From: Hyphomicrobiales bacterium
Lineage (GTDB): Bacteria; Pseudomonadota; Alphaproteobacteria; Rhizobiales; Beijerinckiaceae
DNA length: 64,000 bases
NCBI GenBank assembly: GCA_900466745.1
Contig: UBNE01000002.1
Span: forward strand, 117,608-181,607
Direction: 5' to 3'
Shown: in pieces, positions 38,209 to 46,463 of the stretch
Position numbering within the stretch: position 1 is the stretch's first letter
Layout of the letters: each line of letters begins with the position of its first letter
Notes under the pieces: model-generated
The model's database searches: none
Told to the model about the DNA's origin: nothing
The model's input: the letters and a program-made list of their open reading frames with translations, nothing else
Program-made: the position numbers and the translations under genes

Positions 38209-38372
38209 ATCAGCAAGCCGTGTTTTTCCAACCCTGTCAAGCCGGCGGAAGCAGGCAGGCGAGGCAGGACATCGCGAAGGCCTGATGAGGGGATTTCGAC
38301 CCGAACGGCGGCGGCGCCGTCTTCGCGAGCCCTGCTTTCGGCGCCAGCCATCCGGCTCGCCCGGCCCGCCTT

Positions 38373-39389
38373 TCAGGCGCCTGCCGCCTTTGCCTCGGAA
38401 GGCGAGCAATTGAAGCGCTTGCGGAAGCAGCGGTTGAAATAGGAGAGGTCGCCGAAGCCGACTTCATAGGCGACGGCGCTGATGGCCGGCGCCACGCCCT
38501 CCGTCGTCACGAGCCGATGCCAGGCGCGGTCGAGCCGCCGCTCCAGCACATAGTCGGAGAACGTCCGGCCATCGGTTTCGAAAAGCTTCTGGACGACGCG
38601 GGCGCTGACGCCATGCAGGGTCGCGATCATCTCGACTCCGAGATCCCGCCGCTCCAGCCGCGCCTCGATATCCGCCTTGATGGCGGCGAGACGGCCGGCC
38701 CGCCTGTCCGCCGGAACCGCCGCCACCGCAGGCTCCCGGTCCGACAGGGCGGCGCCGACCAGGTCGTGGACATGTGCCCTGGCGAGGGCCTGAAGCTCGG
38801 CGGAATTCAGCGGCAGCAGGCCGCGCAGCAGGAGCGCGCCGTAATGCGCCAGTGCCTGCAAGCCCGGATTGGAGCGTGGGATGACCCGCATCAGCCCGGC
38901 GGCCTCGCCGGCCAATAGCGGCAACAGGGCCGCATCGAGCTCGATCACGTCGATGCGGCCGGGCTGGGCCAGCACGAACTCCGCAGCTTGATCCAGGGCG
39001 AGCGCCGCCGCCTCGCGGGCGCGTAGCGCGATCCGCCCGCCGCCCTGGCGGATCACCACCCGCCCCTCCGCCGGACGGATGAGGATATAGGACAAATCCC
39101 CTTCGTTCCGCCGCGGCGGCCAGACCCAGTGCAGGGCCGGGCCGAAGCAGGAGCGCAGTCCGATATCCGGGCGCGTCGTCAGCACGCAGCGCGCATCGAA
39201 AGGCAGGGGCAGATCCGGCGTCTCGGCTTCCCGCGCCGTGGCATGGCCGAGAATGCGCCGGGACAGGGCGCTCGCCTCGTCACGGCCGACCTCGGCGGAA
39301 ACCAGCCAGAACGGCGCGAAATTCCGGGCCTCCGGAGCCGCCTCGCATCCGGGGCGTGTCGCGACAGCCACATTGCCCGTTTTCGACAC
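38373..39389 (-). CDS. AraC-family regulator (divergent to siderophore receptor)
   Basis: The C-terminal double helix-turn-helix is clear: IKADIEARLERRDLGVEMIATLHGVSARVVQKLFETDGRTFSDYV and then APAISAVAYEVGFGDLSYFNRCFRKRFNCSPSEAKA. The N-terminal 220 residues resemble the AraC-binding-like domain 2 seen in PchR/CfaD relatives. The frame is open to a GTG at 39482, but the first 31 codons are poor protein, so I prefer GTG 39389 or 39371; the start stays uncertain. Its gene faces away from the TonB receptor and could activate it when its siderophore is present. Confidence 0.85.
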   Translation of the reverse strand: MSKTGNVAVATRPGCEAAPEARNFAPFWLVSAEVGRDEASALSRRILGHATAREAETPDLPLPFDARCVLTTRPDIGLRSCFGPALHWVWPPRRNEGDLSYILIRPAEGRVVIRQGGGRIALRAREAAALALDQAAEFVLAQPGRIDVIELDAALLPLLAGEAAGLMRVIPRSNPGLQALAHYGALLLRGLLPLNSAELQALARAHVHDLVGAALSDREPAVAAVPADRRAGRLAAIKADIEARLERRDLGVEMIATLHGVSARVVQKLFETDGRTFSDYVLERRLDRAWHRLVTTEGVAPAISAVAYEVGFGDLSYFNRCFRKRFNCSPSEAKAAGA

Positions 39390-39518
39390 CGGATTCGTCT
39401 CAGTCCTATGGCGCGTTCGCGGAAGTCCAAGCTTAGACCGCAGAAATATCATTACAGCAACAGCTAACAACGGCCCCAACACGCACCGGCAATCGAATCC
39501 GTGATGAAATCAAGTTAC

Positions 39519-39535
39519 TTTACTAAAATTCTAAA
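39519..39535. promoter_or_regulatory. Irr-box (iron control element)-like site before the TonB receptor
   Basis: The 17 bases TTTACTAAAATTCTAAA match the iron control element TTTAGAAnnnTTCTAAA at 12 of its 14 defined positions. It sits in the AT-rich region 101 bases before the receptor ATG and between the divergent AraC gene and the receptor. Irr controls haem and iron genes through such boxes in Rhizobiales. A match by eye only. Confidence 0.55.
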
Positions 39536-39635
39536 AAGCAAATCCTGAAACAAGCCAAGTAAACCACCTTCAGAACGGCATCGACTCCGTGCCCAACACA
39601 TGGGCCGGGCGGCGGCCGGCGCCACGGGTAGAACC

Positions 39636-41906
39636 ATGACCAGACCGATCAGCCTCGCCACCAGCCTTGCCGCGCTCCTCGCCTCCTCGATCGCGGTCGC
39701 GCAGGTTTCGCCCCAGTCCGCAACGCGCCCGGCCGGGCCGGGCCGGGTCGCGGACACGCCGACCACGATCGATCTCGACACGATCACGGTCACCGCCGCC
39801 CGCGCCGAGCGCAGCACCGCCGAGACGCCGCAATCGGTCCAGGTGATCGACCGGACGGAGATCGAGCAGCAGCTCAAGTTCAGCCCCAATGCCGCCGCCG
39901 TGCTCGGCAAGCTAGTGCCGGGCTATTCGATGTCGACGCAGACGGTCTCGAGCGCCTCGGAGAACTATCGCGGCCGCGACCTACTGGTGATGATCGACGG
40001 CGTGCCGATGAACACGCCGCTGCGCGACGTCTCGCGCATCCTCGCGCTGATCGACCTCAACACGGTGGAGCGGATCGAGGTCGTCGCCGGCGCCTCCAGC
40101 CTCTACGGCGCGGGCGCCACCGGCGGGACGGTCAATTTCATCACCCGGAAGGCGGCCGAAGGCAGGCCGCGCGTCACGGTCAACACCGCGATCCGCGGCT
40201 TCACCCACAATATCGGCCGCTCGCTGGCGCCGGAGGCCTCGGTGACGGTCTCCGGCAAGGTCCCCGACGGCGTCGACTACCTGTTCTCGGGCCAGATCCG
40301 CGGCGCCGGCCGCACCTATGACGGCGCCGGGCGCGAACTGCCCTCCGACGGGCTGCTCGGCCAGGGCGGCGGCGACCGCTACAAGGCCGGCAACCTACTC
40401 GCCAAGCTCGGCTACGATTTCGCCGGCGGCAAGCGCATCGAGCTCAACGCCTCCTGGATCGGCTTCGACCAGGCTCCGAAATACCTGACCAACTACGCCG
40501 CCCCCTTCGCCCGGCCGGACCGGACGCAGCTCTATACCGGCCAGAGCGTGCTGGAAGACACCAAATCCGTGTCGCTGCGCTATAGCGACGCCGATTTCGC
40601 GCTCGGCAAGCTCAGCCTGCTCGGCTACTATAACGACATCAAGAAGCGCTTCAATTTCTCGACCTTCTCCTATCCCTACAACAGCCAGGTCTACTATTCC
40701 TTCAACCCGCTCTCGCCGACGAGCCGGGACAACCAGACCACGCTCTATTCGCAGCGCGGCGGCCTGAACGTCACGATCGACACCCCGCTCGACGCGATCC
40801 TGCCCGGCGCCAAGCTGACCTGGGGCGGCGACCTGATCCAGGAGAAGACCTGGCAGACCCTGACCAACGGCCAGGACGTCTTCACGCCGCTGAAGCAGAC
40901 GACGGCGGCCGGCTTCGGCCAGCTCCAGATCCCGATCGGCGAGCGCGTCGTGCTGCGCGGCGGCCTGCGCTACGAGCATTTCTCGCTCTCGGTCAGCGAC
41001 TATACGCGGCCCGCCGCCTATGCGGCGGTCGCCGCGAACAATGCGCAGGGCTATCAGGCCTTCGTGCTGCCCGCGCTGCGGGTGCTCGGCGGCGATTTCG
41101 ACTATTCGGCGCTCACCGCCAATCTCGGTGTGACGATCAAGCTCACCGAGACCAGCGAGATCTTCGGCGGCTTCTCGCAGGGCTTCGCCCTGCCCGATGT
41201 CGGCGCCTTCACCCGCCGCGCCGGCATCTCGACGCAATATGCCTGCCCGCTGCAGTCGCCGAACTGCCTGCCCGCCAGCCGGCAGACGGTGAGCTATTCG
41301 TCGATCGCGCCCAAGGCGCAGATCGTGAACAATTACGAGCTCGGCATCCGCGGTAGCTATGACCGCTTCAAGGGCTCGCTGACCGGCTTCATCAGCACCT
41401 CCGACGACGGCGTCACCTTCGATTCGGTGACCAACACGATGTCGCAGCAGAAGGAGCGGATCTGGGGCGTCGAGGCGACCGGCGACGTCGCCGTCACCGA
41501 CGCCTTCACCATGGGCACGGTCCTGTCGTATCGCGAGGGCCGCTACGACACCAATGGCGACGGCAAGCTCGACAGCAACCTGCCCAACAACCGCATCGGC
41601 TCGCCCTGGCGCGGCATGCTCTATGGCAGCTACCGCTTCGTGAACGGCATGCAGCTCCGGGTCGAGGGCGAGGCCTTCTCGGATCGGGACGTCGCCATCG
41701 ACCTGCGCGGCACGCGCTACAAGCTGAAGGGCGCCGCGACCATGAACGTCGCGCTCACCGCCCCGGCCTGGCAGGGCGAGGCCTATGTCGCGGTCAACAA
41801 CCTGTTCGACCGCGCCTATCAGAACCCGACCGCGACTTCGGTGCGCAACCTGCCGAACTATGGCTGGGGCCGGACCGTCACCCTCGGTTTCCGCAAGACC
41901 TTCTGA
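39636..41906 (+). CDS. TonB-dependent siderophore receptor
   Basis: The protein has 756 residues from ATG 39636, with a clean signal peptide (TSLAALLASSIAVAQ). A TonB box-like and plug region follows: TIDLDTITVTAARAERSTAETPQSVQVIDRTEIEQQL, with GRDLLVMIDGVPMNTPLRDVSR and RIEVVAGASSLYGAGATGGTVNFIT. The barrel fills the rest and ends VTLGFRKTF with the terminal Phe of outer membrane barrels. It imports a ferric siderophore across the outer membrane with TonB energy. The next genes (small protein and RhtX-type importer) suggest a full uptake route that does not need an ABC pump at the inner membrane. Confidence 0.94.
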   Translation: MTRPISLATSLAALLASSIAVAQVSPQSATRPAGPGRVADTPTTIDLDTITVTAARAERSTAETPQSVQVIDRTEIEQQLKFSPNAAAVLGKLVPGYSMSTQTVSSASENYRGRDLLVMIDGVPMNTPLRDVSRILALIDLNTVERIEVVAGASSLYGAGATGGTVNFITRKAAEGRPRVTVNTAIRGFTHNIGRSLAPEASVTVSGKVPDGVDYLFSGQIRGAGRTYDGAGRELPSDGLLGQGGGDRYKAGNLLAKLGYDFAGGKRIELNASWIGFDQAPKYLTNYAAPFARPDRTQLYTGQSVLEDTKSVSLRYSDADFALGKLSLLGYYNDIKKRFNFSTFSYPYNSQVYYSFNPLSPTSRDNQTTLYSQRGGLNVTIDTPLDAILPGAKLTWGGDLIQEKTWQTLTNGQDVFTPLKQTTAAGFGQLQIPIGERVVLRGGLRYEHFSLSVSDYTRPAAYAAVAANNAQGYQAFVLPALRVLGGDFDYSALTANLGVTIKLTETSEIFGGFSQGFALPDVGAFTRRAGISTQYACPLQSPNCLPASRQTVSYSSIAPKAQIVNNYELGIRGSYDRFKGSLTGFISTSDDGVTFDSVTNTMSQQKERIWGVEATGDVAVTDAFTMGTVLSYREGRYDTNGDGKLDSNLPNNRIGSPWRGMLYGSYRFVNGMQLRVEGEAFSDRDVAIDLRGTRYKLKGAATMNVALTAPAWQGEAYVAVNNLFDRAYQNPTATSVRNLPNYGWGRTVTLGFRKTF

Positions 41907-41921
41907 GGGGCATTCTGGGTC

Positions 41922-42299
41922 ATGGTGAGCCTCGAGATCGACGCGGACGCGGTGGTGACGCTGCGCTTCATGCCGCCCTATCGGCCAGAGGATGAGCGCG
42001 CCTATCTCGACGCGCTGCATGAGATCGGACGGCGCGAGGAGCCCTATACGCTGCTGACCGTCTTCGGCGGCGGACGAGCGCTCTCGCAGGCGGGCGAGCG
42101 CGAGCAGGCGCTCTGGTTCAAGACGACGCGGGAGAGGGTCTCGCGCGCCTGCCGGGCCTGCGCCATCGTGCGGCCCGATGCCAGCGAGAAGACGGCCGAG
42201 ACCTTCCGCCGGCTCTGGCCCTTCCCGATCGTCGCCGCGCGCGAGGAGGCGGCGGGCCGGGCCTTCCTCATCGGCCATGACAGCCGGGCGACATCGTGA
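41922..42299 (+). CDS. Small conserved protein between the receptor and importer genes
   Basis: This 125-residue soluble protein starts at ATG 41922. It reads VTLRFMPPYRPEDERAYLDALHEIG, EEPYTLLTVFGGGRAL, then EQALWFKTTRERVSRACRACAIVRPD, TFRRLWPFPIVAAREEAAG. The strand-helix pattern resembles a STAS/SpoIIAA-like fold and its end LWPFPIVAARE is typical of that kind. It ends in a GTGA overlap with the RhtX-type gene. A role in siderophore handling is suggested by context only. Confidence 0.6.
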   Translation: MVSLEIDADAVVTLRFMPPYRPEDERAYLDALHEIGRREEPYTLLTVFGGGRALSQAGEREQALWFKTTRERVSRACRACAIVRPDASEKTAETFRRLWPFPIVAAREEAAGRAFLIGHDSRATS

Positions 42300-43540
42300 G
42301 CAGCGCGATCGGCCCCCTCCACGCAGGCGCCGCGCCCGCGCCGATGCGGCGCTACCGGCTTTTCGCCGTGCTGGGCGGGCTCTATCTCGCGCAGGCGATC
42401 CCCTCCTATCTCTTCGTCGCGGCGCTACCGCCGATCATGCGCGAGCTCGGCGTCTCGCGCACCGCCATCGGAGCGATGAGCATCCTGCTGCTGCCGCTCG
42501 TCCTGAAATTCCTCTGGGCGCCCTGGGTCGACCGCCTCCGGCCCTTCGCGCGGGCGCATCGCGCCGGCTGGATCCTGATCACCCAGAGCCTGACGATCCT
42601 CGCCATCCTCGCCCTGATCCTGGTCGGACCGACGCAGGTCGATGCGATCATCGCGATCGGCTTCGCCGCCTCGCTGCTGATCTCGACGCAGGACATCGCC
42701 ACCGACGGCTATGCCGCGAAATATCTGCCCGCGGCAGACCGTGCCATCGGCAACGCCATCCAGGGCGCCTCGGTCGCCTTCGGCGTCGTCATCGGGGGCA
42801 CGCTCGGCCTCGTGCTCTACCACCATATCGGCTGGACCGGGATGCTGACGACCATCGCCGCGATCTCGCTCTTGCCGCTGATCGCCGCCGCGATGATGCG
42901 CGAGGACGATCCCGTGCCGGGTGCCTCCCCCGCCCCGCGCCCCTCGATCCGTGCCTTCCTGAAGCGCCCCGAGGCACGCCAGATCCTCTGGATCGCCCTG
43001 ACCTATCGGGCGAGCGAGGGCCTCGTGAAGGCGATGGAGGGCTCCTATCTCGTCGACGCCGGCATCCCGCTCGACCAGATCGGCTATCTCTCCGGTCTCT
43101 CGGCCACGACGGCGGGGCTCGCAGGCTCGGCGCTCGCCGCCTGGATGGTGAAGAGCCGGGGGCTGTCCTTCGTGCTCGCCCTGCTCGGCGGGCTGCGGAC
43201 GATCTGTTTCGCCCTCTTCGCGGCCCATGCGCTCGGCGCCGTGGTCGGCGTCTGGCCGCTGTTCGGCGCCGCCGGCTTCCAGACGCTGATCCGCTACATG
43301 GAGATCGTCGCGCTCTATTCGCTGTTCATGGCCGTGACGACCTCCGACCAGCCGGGCACGGATTTCACCATCCTCGCCTGCGCGCAACTCCTGGTCTATC
43401 TCGCCGGCTCGATGCTGGCCGGGAAGATGGCGGACGCCCTGGGCTATGGCTGGCTGTTCGGCATCGCGAGCTTCGTTTCGGCCCTGGCGGTGATTGCGAC
43501 CATCCGGATGATTTCCGGCTTCGAGGCAAGGCTCCGCTAA
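42296..43540 (+). CDS. RhtX/FptX-family siderophore importer (MFS)
   Basis: This 414-residue membrane protein starts GTG 42296 with a GTGA overlap to the previous gene. Twelve helices are visible, with LGGLYLAQAIPSYLFVAALPPIMRELGVSRTAIGAMSILLLP at the first pair and LLISTQDIATDGYAAKYLPAADRAIGNAIQGASVAFG in the fourth-fifth, close to the RhtX/FptX motif DIATDGxA. RhtX (rhizobactin) and FptX (pyochelin) carry ferric or desferri siderophores across the inner membrane. Together with the TonB receptor it forms a two-step uptake route. Confidence 0.88.
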   Translation: MSSAIGPLHAGAAPAPMRRYRLFAVLGGLYLAQAIPSYLFVAALPPIMRELGVSRTAIGAMSILLLPLVLKFLWAPWVDRLRPFARAHRAGWILITQSLTILAILALILVGPTQVDAIIAIGFAASLLISTQDIATDGYAAKYLPAADRAIGNAIQGASVAFGVVIGGTLGLVLYHHIGWTGMLTTIAAISLLPLIAAAMMREDDPVPGASPAPRPSIRAFLKRPEARQILWIALTYRASEGLVKAMEGSYLVDAGIPLDQIGYLSGLSATTAGLAGSALAAWMVKSRGLSFVLALLGGLRTICFALFAAHALGAVVGVWPLFGAAGFQTLIRYMEIVALYSLFMAVTTSDQPGTDFTILACAQLLVYLAGSMLAGKMADALGYGWLFGIASFVSALAVIATIRMISGFEARLR

Positions 43541-43633
43541 AAGCGGCGCCCGATCCCGGCGGGCATCGGCCTCGCGGGCGCCTCGGGGTCGGGTCGATCC
43601 GGCCCCGGACGCTTCCGATGGCCGCGCTCAGCG
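43541..43633. other. Intergenic gap after the importer gene
   Basis: A short GC-rich stretch between the RhtX-type stop and the remnant region. It has small inverted pieces but no convincing terminator or gene. Confidence 0.25.
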
Positions 43634-44090
43634 TCATTCCGGGTCGGCTCGGCGGCTCCGGATCAGCTCCGCGATAGCGTTCCCGATATCATGCGTGCCG
43701 TGGCGCCCGCCGATATCGTAGCTGCGCAGGTTCCGCTTGCCGAAGGCGTGGTCGACGCCGCGCTCGATCGCACGAGCGGCATCGCGCGCAGCGGCGCTCC
43801 GAGATCGTCGCGAACTTCTCCTCGCCCGCCCAGCTCACAACCGCCGCGCATAAGCCGTCGGCCAACTGCAAAATCAGCCACCCGATGAGCTTGGAGGGTG
43901 CGCCCGCCATGGCGATGCGGGAAGCCTGTTCGGCAGTGCCTGCACTTGCACCTTCGGACTTGTCGAAACGCAGCTCGCCGATTGTTCCTGGTGCGGGATA
44001 AATGAACAGCCGGCGGTCATTGCGCCGATATTTGCCCAGAATTCCGTCATTGCACTGAACTGTTCGCGTGCAGATTTCCCGACGACTTCA
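43634..44090 (-). pseudogene. Decayed coding remnants, part like isopropylmalate dehydrogenase C-terminus
   Basis: On the minus strand the last about 50 codons (from roughly 43797 to the TGA at 43634) read ARDAARAIERGVDHAFGKR, then RSYDIGGRHGTHDIGNAIAELI, which resembles the C-terminus of isocitrate/isopropylmalate dehydrogenase-type enzymes. Upstream in another frame, codons with good bias read FIYPAPGTIGELRFDKSEGA and GWLILQLADGLCAAVVSWAG, starting after a stop near 44090 without a plausible start codon. The two pieces are out of frame by one step. I take them for gene remnants, but cannot prove one origin, and a hypothetical gene cannot be ruled out. Confidence 0.35.
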
Positions 44091-44147
44091 CTGTAATACG
44101 CGTCTCGTGCGAGAGAGATTAAGAATTGCAGCTCTGGGCCGCCGTCG

Positions 44148-45047
44148 ATGATAAGCAACCCGATTCCATGGCCTGGCAACGCCCGTTGCGCGGTCGCTTT
44201 CACCTTCGACATGGACGGCGAGGCTCTCCTCCATGTCAACTTCCATCAGCAGGCACCGGACCGGGTCGCGCTGGCCTCGATGCTCCGCTATGAGCCCCAG
44301 GTCGCCGTGCCCCGGCTGCTGGAGATCTTCCGCCGCTTCGGATTGCGGCAAACCTTCTTCATCCCGGGATGGTGCGTCGAGGCCTATCCGGCAACCGTCG
44401 AGCAGATCCTGGCGGCGGGTCACGAGCTCGGCCATCACGGCTATCTCCATATGCGGCCGAACATGCAGAGCCGCGATCAGGAGGCCGAGAGCCTCGCACG
44501 CGGAATCGAATCTCTGGCGAGGCTGAGCGGGCTTCGACCGGCCGGCTATCGCGCGCCCGCCTACGCCTTTTCGCGGCACACGCTGGAATTGCTGCTGGAG
44601 AGCGGCTTCCACTACGACAGCTCGTTGCTGGGCGACGACCAGCCCTATCTGATCGGCAACCAGCGCGGAAACCTCGTCGAGCTTCCCACCGACATGTCGC
44701 TCGACGACTGGACGCAGTATGTTTGCATCAAGGAATTCGGCTACATGCTGCCGATCGCCTCGCCGTCACGCGCCATGGAGGTCTTCCGGGCGGAGTTCGA
44801 CGCCGCCTGGCGCCATGGCGGGCTCTGGAATGCTGTTTGGCATCCGTTCGTCTCGGGCCGGCCCTCCCGCGCGGAAGCCTTCGCCGGGCTGATCGAATAC
44901 ATGCAGGACAAGGGCGACGTCTGGTTTGCCAGCCTGGGCGAGATCGCCGCCCATGTGCGCGGTCTCGCCGAGACGGGAACCTGGCGGCCGCGGCTCGATC
45001 AGGTGCCGTACTGGCCGCAGCCCCTGCAGGACCGGGAATTGTCGTGA
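44148..45047 (+). CDS. Polysaccharide deacetylase/PuuE-like hydrolase
   Basis: This 299-residue protein belongs to the NodB-homology (CE4) fold. The first metal Asp pair is in CAVAFTFDMDGEALL, metal His residues in HELGHHGYLHMRP, and the third block is RPAGYRAPAYAFSRHTLELL, followed by HPFVSGRPSRAEAFAGLIEYM. The layout is nearer to the PuuE/HpPgdA (cyclic imidase or peptidoglycan deacetylase) branch than to chitin deacetylases. There is no signal peptide, which favours a cytoplasmic small-molecule hydrolase. It is convergent with the catabolic operon and may take part in it. The start lacks a strong ribosome site. Confidence 0.82.
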   Translation: MISNPIPWPGNARCAVAFTFDMDGEALLHVNFHQQAPDRVALASMLRYEPQVAVPRLLEIFRRFGLRQTFFIPGWCVEAYPATVEQILAAGHELGHHGYLHMRPNMQSRDQEAESLARGIESLARLSGLRPAGYRAPAYAFSRHTLELLLESGFHYDSSLLGDDQPYLIGNQRGNLVELPTDMSLDDWTQYVCIKEFGYMLPIASPSRAMEVFRAEFDAAWRHGGLWNAVWHPFVSGRPSRAEAFAGLIEYMQDKGDVWFASLGEIAAHVRGLAETGTWRPRLDQVPYWPQPLQDRELS

Positions 45048-45077
45048 TTTCCGGCGCTGCGGCCGCTCGCCCGGGCC

Positions 45078-46463
45078 TCAGGCCAGGATGCGGCCGCGGT
45101 TCAGGATCCCAAGGGGGTCGATCGCCTGTTTGAGCGTCCGCATCAGCGCAAGCTCTGCGTCGGAACGGCTGTAGCCGAGATAGGGCCGCTTGAGCACGCC
45201 GATGCCGTGTTCGGCCGAGATGCTGCCCTCGACACGCTGAACGATGCCGAAGACCACCTCGGCCAGCCCCTCGAAGCCCGCCCCCTCGGCCGGGTGGATC
45301 GAGAGATGCAGATTGCCGTCGGCGATATGACCGAACAGGATCAGCGTCGCGCCGGATGCGCTTTTCCCGATCCGGTCATGCAGGAGATCGGCGGCCTCCG
45401 CCATCGCCGCGAGCGGAACGCTGATGTCGAAGTGCAGCCCCGCCGTCAGGCCCCGGTAGAATTCCGAGCTGGCCTCGCGATAGGCCCAGAAGCGGGCGCG
45501 TTCCCGGCTCGATTGCGCGACAAGCACGTCTTCGAGCAGCCCCTCCTCGGCCAGAGCCGCGAGCGCCGCCAGGAAGAGATCCGCATAAGCCTCGCCAGCC
45601 GGAAGCGCGGCCTCCACCAGCAGCGTCAGCGCAGGCCCCGGCGCGAAGGGCGGCGCCTGCCCCGCATGGGCCTCGGCCGCAGCCAGATAATCGGGCCACA
45701 TCGCCTCGAAGGCCAAAAGGCCGGCAGGCAGGCGCGCCTCGAGGCGGTCGAGCACCCGCAGCGCCTGGGGCACGCCCGCAACGGAACACAGCGCGGTGTG
45801 GAGGCTCGGCACGGCCGGCTGCAGCGCCAGCAGGACGCGCGTGACGACGCCGAGCGTGCCCTCGCTGCCGATCAGGAGCTGGGTCCAGTCATAGCCGGCA
45901 TTGTTCTTGATCAGCTTAACGAGGGAGCTGACGATGCGCCCGTCCGGCAGCACCGCTTCGAGGCCGAGCACGTTGCGACGGGTCATGCCGTAGCGCAGGA
46001 CCTGCACGCCACCGGCATTGGTCGCGACATTGCCGCCGATCGTGCAGCTACCGCGCGCGCCGAGGTCGACGCCGTAAAGGAGCCCGGCTTCGGCCGCCCG
46101 TTCCTGAATGACTTCCAGCGGAGTACCGGCGAGGACCGTCATCGTTCGGCCGACCGGATCGATGTCCTCGATGCCGTTCATGCGTTCGAGCGAGAGCGCG
46201 ATCTCGCCCGCGATCGGATGCGCGCCCCCGGCGAGCCCGGTCAGGCCTCCCTGGACGACGACAGGGAGGGAGAAGCGGTGACAGATCGCGAGCGCCTCCG
46301 AGACCTCGGCGGTGCTGCGCGGCAGCAGCAGGGCCGCCGGGGCGCAGGGCGGCAGGCCGGCGCTGTCGGCATGGTTGCGCACGGGAACAGCCGCACCGAC
46401 GCGGATCTGGTCCTCGCCGAGAGCCGCGGCGAGCGCCGCCAGCGCGTCCCGCGGGAGGCTCAC
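45078..46463 (-). CDS. FAD-linked 2-hydroxyacid dehydrogenase (GlcD/D2HGDH-like)
   Basis: The protein has 461 residues from GTG 46463 in a GTGA overlap with the aldehyde dehydrogenase stop. An FAD_binding_4 domain (about 35-210) has VVVQGGLTGLAGGAHP, GVDLGARGSCTIGGNVATNAGGVQVLRYGM and KNNAGYDWTQLLIGSEGTLGVVTRVLL. The FAD-oxidase C domain ends with ILFGHIADGNLHLSIHP, RVEGSISAEHGIGVLKRPYL and LMRTLKQAIDPLGILNRGRIL. This is the pattern of D-2-hydroxyacid dehydrogenases (glycolate, D-lactate, D-2-hydroxyglutarate). It would turn a hydroxy acid into the 2-oxo acid for the TPP decarboxylase. Last gene of the operon. Confidence 0.87.
   Translation of the reverse strand: MSLPRDALAALAAALGEDQIRVGAAVPVRNHADSAGLPPCAPAALLLPRSTAEVSEALAICHRFSLPVVVQGGLTGLAGGAHPIAGEIALSLERMNGIEDIDPVGRTMTVLAGTPLEVIQERAAEAGLLYGVDLGARGSCTIGGNVATNAGGVQVLRYGMTRRNVLGLEAVLPDGRIVSSLVKLIKNNAGYDWTQLLIGSEGTLGVVTRVLLALQPAVPSLHTALCSVAGVPQALRVLDRLEARLPAGLLAFEAMWPDYLAAAEAHAGQAPPFAPGPALTLLVEAALPAGEAYADLFLAALAALAEEGLLEDVLVAQSSRERARFWAYREASSEFYRGLTAGLHFDISVPLAAMAEAADLLHDRIGKSASGATLILFGHIADGNLHLSIHPAEGAGFEGLAEVVFGIVQRVEGSISAEHGIGVLKRPYLGYSRSDAELALMRTLKQAIDPLGILNRGRILA

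Noticed and set aside
40395..42278. 627-residue minus-strand ORF opposite the TonB receptor
   Set aside because: Antisense to a confident receptor gene; composition typical of GC-rich third-position mirror frames.
43663..43910. Intact short genes in the remnant region
   Set aside because: The frames disagree, lack ribosome sites and break at a frame change, so I report the region as probable remnants instead.
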